A stretch of 64,000 bases of DNA from Plantactinospora endophytica (lineage in GTDB: Bacteria > Actinomycetota > Actinomycetes > Mycobacteriales > Micromonosporaceae), in contig NZ_BONW01000004.1 in assembly GCF_016862915.1 (NCBI RefSeq), forward strand, positions 124,001 to 188,000. The letters run 5' to 3'. The notes under the pieces were generated by a model. It saw only the letters and a list, made by a program, of their open reading frames with translations. It made no database searches and was not told the DNA's origin. Below are positions 1 through 6,957 of the stretch, piece by piece. A program made the translations under genes and the position numbers. Positions within the stretch are counted from its first letter, which is position 1. The number at the start of each line of letters is the position of its first letter.

Positions 1-1
1 C

Positions 2-1219
2 GCCTGCGGCGGCGGAAGCGACGACGGAAGTTCCGGCCCGGTCAAGCTGCGGTTCCTGAGCCTGGCCTGGCAGAAGGAGTCGCTCCAGGCCAACAAGGAC
101 CTGGTCGCCAAGTGGAACGCCGAACACCCGGACATCCAGGTCGAGTACGTCCAGGGCGACTGGAACTCCGTACACGACCAGTTGCTGACCGCCTTCGAGG
201 GCGGTGACGCCCCGGACATCGTGCACTACGAGGCGGCGTCGATCGGCGAGTTCAGCAAGCAGGGCTACTTGGCCGACCTCTCCGGCCTGCTCTCCGACGA
301 CTTCAAGGGCCAGATCGACAAGGGCATCTGGGACACCGCGACCTTCGACGGCAAGGTCACCGGCGTGCCGTTCCTGCTGGAGTCGCAGGTCGTGATCGCC
401 AACAAGAAGCTGCTGGACGCCGCCGGTGTCGCCGTACCGCCGGCCGACGGCGGCTGGACCTGGGACGAGTTCCAGGCCAACGCGCAGAAGCTGACCGGCC
501 CCGGGAAGTACGGCGTCGCCTGGGCGCTGAAGTCGCCGACGAACCGGGTGCTGAACCTGGCCCTCAACTTCGACGGCAAGTACTTCTACACCGACGGCGG
601 CAGGACCGAGGTCCGGATCGGCGACGCCGAGAAGGAGGTGCCGAAGCGGATCCACGACATGCTCTACGGCAGCAAGACCGCCTCGCCCGAGGCGCTGGGA
701 ATGAGCGGCGCCGACACCCTGCCCGGCTTCTTCGCCGGCAAGTACGCGATGCTGCCCGGCTCGGTCTCGCTGCGCCAGCAGATGGTGGAGCAGGCGCCGG
801 CCGGTTTCGAGTGGGTGACGATCCCGCCGGTGAAGGGCGTCTCCGCCAACCAGGCCGCCAACCCGCAGACCCTCTCGGTCGCCGCCGAGTCGGAGCACCA
901 GAAGCAGGCGGCGCAGTTCCTGGAGTACTTCCTCAACCCGGCGAACATGGCCGCGCTGGCCAAGGGCGACTGGCTGGTGCCGACCGGCAAGCAGGCGAAC
1001 GAGGAACTGGTCAGGGCGACCGGCGGCAAGCAGGGCTGGGACGTCGCGGCGGACAGCGCCAGGGACCTGACCGTGGCGCCGTTCCAGATGGTCGACGGCT
1101 ATCCGGAGTGGAAGTTGAAGTACGCCACCCCGGCCCTCCAGCAGTACTTCGCCAACAAGATCACGCTCGACCAGCTCGGTACCCAGCTCGTCGACGGTGG
1201 GAAGCAGGTCCTGAGGTAA
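2..1219 (+). CDS. Sugar ABC transporter substrate-binding lipoprotein, 5' end outside window
   Basis: Family 1 extracellular solute-binding protein, expected to capture a sugar outside the membrane and deliver it to an ABC permease pair. The frame is open from base 2. The first residues read A-C-G-G-G-S-D-D, the end of a lipobox with the lipidated Cys at bases 5-7, so only the signal peptide and start codon are missing. About 404 mature residues are present, with the usual aromatic WTWDEF stretch near mature residue 150. The TAA stop lies two bases before the next ATG, so this is probably the promoter-proximal or middle part of an operon; permease genes would lie upstream, outside the window. 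The substrate is unknown. The downstream hydrolases and PfkB kinase suggest a glycoside or ribosyl compound (inference). Confidence 0.9.
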   Translation, partial: ACGGGSDDGSSGPVKLRFLSLAWQKESLQANKDLVAKWNAEHPDIQVEYVQGDWNSVHDQLLTAFEGGDAPDIVHYEAASIGEFSKQGYLADLSGLLSDDFKGQIDKGIWDTATFDGKVTGVPFLLESQVVIANKKLLDAAGVAVPPADGGWTWDEFQANAQKLTGPGKYGVAWALKSPTNRVLNLALNFDGKYFYTDGGRTEVRIGDAEKEVPKRIHDMLYGSKTASPEALGMSGADTLPGFFAGKYAMLPGSVSLRQQMVEQAPAGFEWVTIPPVKGVSANQAANPQTLSVAAESEHQKQAAQFLEYFLNPANMAALAKGDWLVPTGKQANEELVRATGGKQGWDVAADSARDLTVAPFQMVDGYPEWKLKYATPALQQYFANKITLDQLGTQLVDGGKQVLR

Positions 1220-1221
1220 CC

Positions 1222-2355
1222 ATGGAACACTTGCTCGACAAGTCGGTCGGCTGCCTGGTCGGCGCCGCCGTGGGTGATGCCCTCGGCGGAGCCACCGAAA
1301 CGGCGCTGCCCGAGCAGATCCGGGCCCGGTACGGCGACTGGGTGCGGGGGATCGCACCGCCGTTCCACGCCGACTGGGCCACCGCGCGGCCACTGGCGCC
1401 GTACCACAAGGGCGACGGGCATCTCACCGACGACACGTTGATGACCCACGCGCTGGTGCGGGCGTACACGAGGAAGCGCGACCACCTCGACGCGTACGAC
1501 GTGGTGGAGCTGCTCGTGCCCGACCTGCTGGAGCGGGTGGTCTACATCCCGGACCTGGAGCGGGAGGGGGTGACCTTCCACCGCCTCGCCGCCGCCGAGC
1601 GGTGGCTGGTCACCCGCCTGCACCACGCGCACGCCGACCCGAGGGAGGGCGGCGTCGGCAACATCGTCAACTGCGGCGCGGCGATGTACATGGCTCCGGT
1701 GGGGATCGTGAACGCGGGCGACCCGGCCGGCGCGTACGCCGAGGCGATCGAGATCGCCGGGGCGCACCAGCACAGCTACGGCCGGGAGGCGGCGGCGGTG
1801 CTGGCGGCGGCGGTGGCGGCGGCGATGTCGCCCGGCGCCGGCGTGCACGACGTGCTGGCGGCAGTGCTCGACCTGGCCCGGGACGGCACCCGCGCGGCGA
1901 TCGCCGCCGTGGTCAAGGAGGCCGAGGGGTACGCCGACTGGCGTGACGCCATCGCGCCGCTGCGCGCCGCCGTCGCCCCGTACGACACGGTCGGCGAGGA
2001 GTACCGCAGCCCCGGGCTGGGTGCCCGGCGGCCCAGCCGGCTGCACTCGATCGAGGAGTTGCCGGTGGCCCTCGGCATGCTCGTGGTGGCCCGGGGGGAC
2101 CTGCGCGAGGCGGTGCTCGGGGCGGTCAACTACGGCCGGGACGCCGACTCGACCGCGACGATGGCCGGGGCGATCGCCGGGGCGCTCGGCGGCGCGGCGG
2201 CGGTACCGGACGAGTGGTCGACGGTGGTCGCCGAGGCGTCCCGGACCGACCTGGTCGGCCCGGCCCGCGAGTTGGCAGAGGTGGCGGCCGAGGTCTTCGC
2301 GCTCGACCGGGAGCGGTTCGCCCGGCGTGCCGAGCGGTTCGCGGGGCTGTCGTGA
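1222..2355 (+). CDS. ADP-ribosylglycohydrolase (ARH/DraG) family protein 1
   Basis: Member of the all-helical, metal-dependent ARH/DraG fold, whose known members hydrolyse N- or O-ribosyl bonds of ADP-ribosylated substrates. The 377-residue protein has both metal motifs: T-D-D-T at residues 69-72 and D-A-D-S at 307-310, followed by the glycine-rich helix (TMAGAIAGALGG). The N-terminal S-V-G-C-L-V-G-A-A-V-G-D-A motif is typical. I chose ATG 1222 because it lies two bases after the upstream stop and just before the conserved N terminus; the open frame further upstream overlaps the binding-protein gene and has no family similarity. No signal peptide is seen, so it acts in the cytosol. Its place in a sugar-uptake operon suggests cleavage of an imported glycoside rather than protein de-ADP-ribosylation (inference). 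Confidence 0.88.
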   Translation: MEHLLDKSVGCLVGAAVGDALGGATETALPEQIRARYGDWVRGIAPPFHADWATARPLAPYHKGDGHLTDDTLMTHALVRAYTRKRDHLDAYDVVELLVPDLLERVVYIPDLEREGVTFHRLAAAERWLVTRLHHAHADPREGGVGNIVNCGAAMYMAPVGIVNAGDPAGAYAEAIEIAGAHQHSYGREAAAVLAAAVAAAMSPGAGVHDVLAAVLDLARDGTRAAIAAVVKEAEGYADWRDAIAPLRAAVAPYDTVGEEYRSPGLGARRPSRLHSIEELPVALGMLVVARGDLREAVLGAVNYGRDADSTATMAGAIAGALGGAAAVPDEWSTVVAEASRTDLVGPARELAEVAAEVFALDRERFARRAERFAGLS

Positions 2356-2422
2356 GCCCCGGCGTCCCGTCGCGAGCGGTGCACCGGGCTGCCGGTGGGC
2401 GCCGTGCGGCCGGGAGGCGGCG

Positions 2423-3877
2423 GTGAGACTCACCTGGGTGCAGCCGGAGGACCTGCTGCCGCACGAACTGGCGGCCGGCGCCGACGAGGGCCGGGACGTC
2501 TCGGCGGTGGCGCAGCGCTGGGTGACGGCCGGCGGTTCGGTGCTGCCGCCGGTCGGCGGGGCGTCGGCCGAGCCGGCCGGACCGGAGTTGCGGGCGCTGG
2601 CGGCGGAACTGCTCGACGAATGCGACGCGCTGCCACCGGCCGGCTCGGCCGACGAGCCGACCGAGCTGGCCGCGATCCGGGCGAGCTGGCCCACGTCGTA
2701 CGCGCTGCCGACCGGGCCGGCCGACCAGGACCGGGTGCACGGCGGCTGGCTGGGGCGGTCGGTCGGCTGCCTGCTCGGCAAGCCGGTGGAGAAGATTCCC
2801 CGGGCCGGCATCCGGGAGATCCTGACCGCCACCGGGCGGTGGCCGCTGGCCGGCTACTTCACCGGGGTCGGGTTACCGGCCGAGGTCGCGGCCCGCTGGC
2901 CGTGGAACCGGCGCAGCGCGCCGACCAGTCTGGCCGAGAACATCGACGGGATGCCGGAGGACGACGACCTCAACTACGCGCTGCTGGCACTGCGGGTGCT
3001 GGAGACGCACGGTCGGGAGTTCACCAGCGCCGACGTGGCCCAGGCGTGGCTGGACTGGCTGCCCGGCGGGCGGGTCTTCACCGCCGAGCGGGTCGCGTAC
3101 CGGAACCTGCTGCTCGGGCTGGCGCCACCGGCGACCGCGCTGCGGCACAACCCGTTCCGGGAGTGGATCGGCGCCCAGATCCGCACCGACGTGTACGGCT
3201 GGGTGCACCCGGGCCGGCCCGACCTGGCGGCCGAGCTGGCGTACCGGGACGCGGTGGTCAGCCACGTCCGGGGCGGGGTGCACGGGGCGCTCTGGGTGGC
3301 GGCGATGACCTCGGCCGCCGTGGTGGCGTCCGATGTGGACACCGTGCTGGACACGGGTGAGTCCGTGCTGCCGCCGGGGAGCCGCTTCGCGGCCACGGTC
3401 CGGGAGGCACGTTCCCTCGGTGCCGAGGCCGCGGCCGGTACGACGGACTGGGAGTCGGTGCTCGACACCCTGTACGCCCGGCACGGCCACCTGCACTGGG
3501 TGCACGTACGCAACAACGCCGCCCTGGTGGCGGCGGCGCTGGCGTACGGCCGGGGCGACCTGGTCCGGTCGATCTGCGCGGTGGTCGGCGGCGGCTGGGA
3601 CACCGACTCCACCGGGGCGACCGTCGGCTCGGTCACCGGGGCGTTGACCGGTGCCGCCGGACTGCCGACGGAGTGGACCGGGCCGCTGCGCGGGCGGCTG
3701 CGCAGCAGTATCGCCGGCTTCGACGGCGTGACCTTCGCCGAGCTGGCCGAACGGACCGGACGGCTGTCCGCGAGGCGCCGGGACACCGACGAGCCCGGAG
3801 CGGGCGGAATCGTGAGCGCGACGAGTGAGCCGGTCCTGCGAACCCCGCAGGCGCGAACGGAAGGTACCTCGGCATGA
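2423..3877 (+). CDS. ADP-ribosylglycohydrolase (ARH) family protein 2, extended N terminus
   Basis: A second, clearly different ARH-fold protein (484 aa). The hydrolase core begins about residue 105 (G-G-W-L-G-R-S-V-G-C-L-L-G-K-P-V-E-K), after an Ala/Pro-rich N-terminal region of about 100 residues. The C-terminal metal motif is intact (D-T-D-S at 393-396). The usual T-D-D-T motif is replaced by E-D-D-D-L-N-Y at about 179-185, so metal binding or specificity may differ from protein 1. Start GTG 2423 has a GGGAGG ribosome site at 2412-2417. The stop overlaps the ATG of the next gene (ATGA), so the two are translationally coupled. It is probably a cytosolic glycosidase of the same pathway. The exact substrate cannot be read from sequence. 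Confidence 0.85.
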   Translation: MRLTWVQPEDLLPHELAAGADEGRDVSAVAQRWVTAGGSVLPPVGGASAEPAGPELRALAAELLDECDALPPAGSADEPTELAAIRASWPTSYALPTGPADQDRVHGGWLGRSVGCLLGKPVEKIPRAGIREILTATGRWPLAGYFTGVGLPAEVAARWPWNRRSAPTSLAENIDGMPEDDDLNYALLALRVLETHGREFTSADVAQAWLDWLPGGRVFTAERVAYRNLLLGLAPPATALRHNPFREWIGAQIRTDVYGWVHPGRPDLAAELAYRDAVVSHVRGGVHGALWVAAMTSAAVVASDVDTVLDTGESVLPPGSRFAATVREARSLGAEAAAGTTDWESVLDTLYARHGHLHWVHVRNNAALVAAALAYGRGDLVRSICAVVGGGWDTDSTGATVGSVTGALTGAAGLPTEWTGPLRGRLRSSIAGFDGVTFAELAERTGRLSARRRDTDEPGAGGIVSATSEPVLRTPQARTEGTSA

Positions 3878-4833
3878 CGACGGCCGGAGCCGGCGAGGTC
3901 CGGGTGGTGGTGGTCGGCAGCGCGAACCTGGACCTGGTGGTGTCGACACCGACGCTGCCCCGGCCCGGCGAGACGGTGCTCGGCGACGCGTTGCGGACCA
4001 TCCCCGGCGGCAAGGGCGCCAACCAGGCGGTGGCGGCGGTCCGGGCCGGGGCCAGGTGCGACTTCGTCGGCGCGGTCGGCCAGGACGGTTTCGCCGACCA
4101 GCTCCGGGCCAACCTGGCCGAGGCGGGGGTGGACCTGCGGCGGCTGCGTACCGTTCCGGGGCCGTCCGGGGTGGCGCTGATCGCGGTGGACGCGCGGGCC
4201 GAGAACCTGATCGTGGTGGCGCCGGGCGCCAACGGCGAGCTGACCAGCCTCGGCGCGGACGACCGGGCCGTGGTCGAGGCGGCGGACGTGCTGCTCTGCC
4301 AGTTGGAGGTGCCGCTGCCGGCGGTCGCCCAGGCCGCCGAGTGGGGCCGGAACGCCGGTACCACGGTGGTGTTGAACGCCGCGCCGGCCCGTCCGCTGCC
4401 GGCGGACCTGCTCGACGTCGTCGACCTGCTGGTGGTCAACCAGGTCGAGGCGGCCGTGGTGGCCGGCGTCGCCGCCGAGACCGACGTGGAGGCGCTGCTG
4501 GACGCGCTGCTGGCGCTGGTACCCCGGGTGGTGCTCACGCTGGGCGCCGACGGCGTCCGCTACGCCGACCGGCTCGGCCTGCGGCTGGCGGTGGCGGCGC
4601 CGACGATCGAGGCGGTCGACACCACCGCCGCCGGGGACGCGTTCACCGGCGCCCTCGCGGTGGCCTGGGCGCAGCGGCGCGGCCCGGTCGAGCCGGCGGC
4701 GGTGACGGCGGTACTGCGCTGGGCGTGCGCGGCCGGCGCCGCCTGCGCGCGGCGGCCCGGCGCCTCCACCGCGCTGCCCACCCGGGCCGAGATCGACGAC
4801 CTCTACGCACAGAGCTATCCGGAGCCGTCATGA
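3874..4833 (+). CDS. PfkB-family carbohydrate kinase, ribokinase-like
   Basis: Sugar kinase that would phosphorylate a pentose or related sugar released by the neighbouring hydrolases. The 319-residue protein has the N-terminal PfkB signature (G-G-K-G-A-N-Q-A near residue 48), the N-x-x-E-like segment (V-N-Q-V-E-A near 190), and the C-terminal anion-hole motif T-T-A-A-G-D-A-F with catalytic Asp255. GGKGANQA and overall length match ribokinases best. It overlaps both neighbours by four bases (ATGA at 3874 and at 4830), strong evidence for one transcript. Ribose is the likeliest substrate given two ARH-type enzymes upstream, but other pentoses or nucleosides are possible. Confidence 0.88.
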   Translation: MTTAGAGEVRVVVVGSANLDLVVSTPTLPRPGETVLGDALRTIPGGKGANQAVAAVRAGARCDFVGAVGQDGFADQLRANLAEAGVDLRRLRTVPGPSGVALIAVDARAENLIVVAPGANGELTSLGADDRAVVEAADVLLCQLEVPLPAVAQAAEWGRNAGTTVVLNAAPARPLPADLLDVVDLLVVNQVEAAVVAGVAAETDVEALLDALLALVPRVVLTLGADGVRYADRLGLRLAVAAPTIEAVDTTAAGDAFTGALAVAWAQRRGPVEPAAVTAVLRWACAAGAACARRPGASTALPTRAEIDDLYAQSYPEPS

Positions 4834-6782
4834 CCTTCAACCCCTACGTTCCGAGGCCGATCGACCTGCCCACGGCGGTGCCGCTGGCGCCCGACGCCGA
4901 CCTGTCGGTGCTGGACGAGGCGAAGATCTTCGCCGCTCCGGACGACCCGGCGGACTGGCCGGCCTGGCGGGACCGGCTCGACCGGTGGCGGGTCGAGGCG
5001 CGGCAGCGGGTCGGCTACGACGGCGGGCACTACGCCGAGATCGCCGGGGACTGCTTCACGGTCTGTCTCGCCTGGCTCTGGGACGAGACGCTCTACGACG
5101 CCGACCGGGGCGTCTTCACCGTCGACGCCTTCCTGGACGCGGCGGAGCGCGACTTCGGCGGCTTCGACGGGGTGGTGCTCTGGCACGCGTACCCGGTGAT
5201 CGGGCTGGACGACCGGAACCAGTTCGACTACTACCGGCAGGTACCGGAGCTGCCGGAGGTGGTCCGGGCGTTCCAGGCGCGCGGCGTACGGGTCTTCGTC
5301 GACTACAACCCCTGGGACGTCGGTACCCGTCGGGCACAGTGCCCCGATGCCGACGAGGTGGCCGCGCTCGCCGGCTGGCTGGGCGTGGACGGGATCTTCC
5401 TGGACACCCTCAAGGAGGGCGCGGGCGAGCTGCGCAAGACCCTGGACGCGGCCCGGCCCGGAATCGTGCTGGAGGGGGAATCGCGGGTACCGCTGCGCCG
5501 GATCGCCGACCACGCGATGTCCTGGGCGCAGTGGTTCGCCGACTCGCCGGTGCCGGGAGTGCTCCGGGCCAAGTGGTTCGAGCGGCGGCACATGCTGCAC
5601 CACACCCGGCGCTGGCACCGCGACCACCTCGACGAGCTGCACTCGGCCTGGCTCAACGGTGCCGGAGTGCTGGTCTGGGAGAGCGTCTTCGGGGTCTGGG
5701 TCGGCTGGAACGAGCGGGACCGGTCGGTGTTGCGGGCCATGCGCCGGGTGCAGCGCAGCCACGCCGCCTGGTTGCGCGCCGAGGACTGGACCCCGCTCGC
5801 CGACCACGTGGCCGGCACCGAGGTGTACGCCTCCCGCTGGCAGCACCAGGACACTCCGCTGTGGACGGTGGCGAACCGGGGCGGGGCGTACGACGGGCCA
5901 TGGCTGGTCACCGACGAGCGCCCGGGACACCGCTGGTACGAGCTGACCACCGGTACCGAGTTGACCGCCACCCCGGCCGGCCCCGGTCGGGTGGCGGTCG
6001 GCGGGGCGCTGCCGGCGGGTGGCATCGCCGCCGTGCTCGCCACCGTCGAGGAACTGACGCTGCCCCGGCACGCCCCGGCCGGCGGTGACCCGAACTTCCC
6101 GGCCCGGGCGGCGGTCCGGGTGCCCGCCCCGGTGCGGCGCCAGGCTGACGTACCGGCGGGAATGCGGGCGGTCGACGGCGGGCGGCGCGACCTGCTGGTC
6201 CGGTACCGGCAGCGGGAGACCGGCCTCTACGGCGAGGCGCCGTACGTGGACGAGTGGAAGCCGCTGCCGCCCCGGCTGCACCAGCCGGTGACCCTGCACC
6301 GCACCGTCCACCTCGGACGGTTCGCGATCGCCGAACGCGAGGTGAGCAACGCCGAGTACGCCGAGTTCGTCCGGGTCACCGGCTACCGCCCGGTCCGGGT
6401 GGAGCGCTGGCCGTGGGCCGACGGCGGGGTGCCGGGGCCGGCCGACGCGCCGGCCACGCACGTGGAGTTGGCTGACGCGCGGGCGTACGCGGCCTGGGCG
6501 GGGCTCCGGCTGCCGACCGAGGACGAGTGGCAGGTCGCCGCCGAACTCGGACTGCTGCGTCGGGCCGAGCCGCTGGTCTGGAACCTGACCGAGAGCGAGC
6601 ACACCGACGGGCGTACCCGATTCGTGCTGCTCAAGGGCGGCGCGGCGTACCGGGCGGACGGCTCGGACTGGTATCTCGACGGCGGACCGCAACCACCGGA
6701 GGTGTCGGTGAAGCTGCTGACCCTCGGTGCCGGACTGACCCGCTCGGAGTCGATCGGCTTCCGCTGTGCCGTCGACCTGTAG
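4830..6782 (+). CDS. TIM-barrel glycosidase-like protein fused to degenerate FGE/SUMF1-type domain
   Basis: A 650-residue two-part protein. Residues about 50-400 look like a (beta/alpha)8 glycosidase-type barrel, with barrel-strand motifs V-F-V-D-Y-N-P-W-D, D-G-I-F-L-D-T and V-L-E-G-E-S-R; acidic residues in the last two are candidate catalytic residues. Residues about 488-648 resemble the formylglycine-generating-enzyme/sulfatase-modifying fold (V-S-N-A-E-Y-A-E-F-V, R-L-P-T-E-D-E-W, L-L-K-G-G, I-G-F-R-C-A). The two active-site Cys that follow K-G-G-S in true FGE are absent: the segment reads K-G-G-A-A-Y-R-A-D-G-S-D-W-Y. It is therefore unlikely to make formylglycine and may bind carbohydrate. 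ATG 4830 overlaps the kinase stop. No signal peptide is seen. The glycosidase family is not identified. Confidence 0.7.
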   Translation: MTFNPYVPRPIDLPTAVPLAPDADLSVLDEAKIFAAPDDPADWPAWRDRLDRWRVEARQRVGYDGGHYAEIAGDCFTVCLAWLWDETLYDADRGVFTVDAFLDAAERDFGGFDGVVLWHAYPVIGLDDRNQFDYYRQVPELPEVVRAFQARGVRVFVDYNPWDVGTRRAQCPDADEVAALAGWLGVDGIFLDTLKEGAGELRKTLDAARPGIVLEGESRVPLRRIADHAMSWAQWFADSPVPGVLRAKWFERRHMLHHTRRWHRDHLDELHSAWLNGAGVLVWESVFGVWVGWNERDRSVLRAMRRVQRSHAAWLRAEDWTPLADHVAGTEVYASRWQHQDTPLWTVANRGGAYDGPWLVTDERPGHRWYELTTGTELTATPAGPGRVAVGGALPAGGIAAVLATVEELTLPRHAPAGGDPNFPARAAVRVPAPVRRQADVPAGMRAVDGGRRDLLVRYRQRETGLYGEAPYVDEWKPLPPRLHQPVTLHRTVHLGRFAIAEREVSNAEYAEFVRVTGYRPVRVERWPWADGGVPGPADAPATHVELADARAYAAWAGLRLPTEDEWQVAAELGLLRRAEPLVWNLTESEHTDGRTRFVLLKGGAAYRADGSDWYLDGGPQPPEVSVKLLTLGAGLTRSESIGFRCAVDL

Positions 6783-6842
6783 CCGCCGTCGCGGTGGACC
6801 TGACGCCTGTCGTGCCGTGGAGTCGAGGTTGGAGTGCGGCGG

Positions 6843-6886
6843 TGCCGAGGCTGTCGTGCGGTGCTGCCGAGGCTGTCGTGCGGTGC
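6843..6886. repeat. 22-bp perfect tandem repeat, two copies
   Basis: Copies at 6843-6864 and 6865-6886 (each begins TGCCGAGGCTG), followed by a decayed third copy. They sit in the 175-bp spacer between the sugar operon and the esterase gene. The pair has no strong dyad, so it is not an obvious terminator. Slippage-generated minisatellite is the simplest reading. Confidence 0.85.
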
Positions 6887-6957
6887 GGCCGAGGGCGTCC
6901 TCGGGAAGCGGACCTGACGCTGTCGTCCGTGTGGTGGGAGTGGGAGAAAGGAACTCG

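Noticed and set aside
4830-6782. Functional formylglycine-generating enzyme activating a sulfatase
   Set aside because: The two active-site Cys are missing and no sulfatase gene is nearby.
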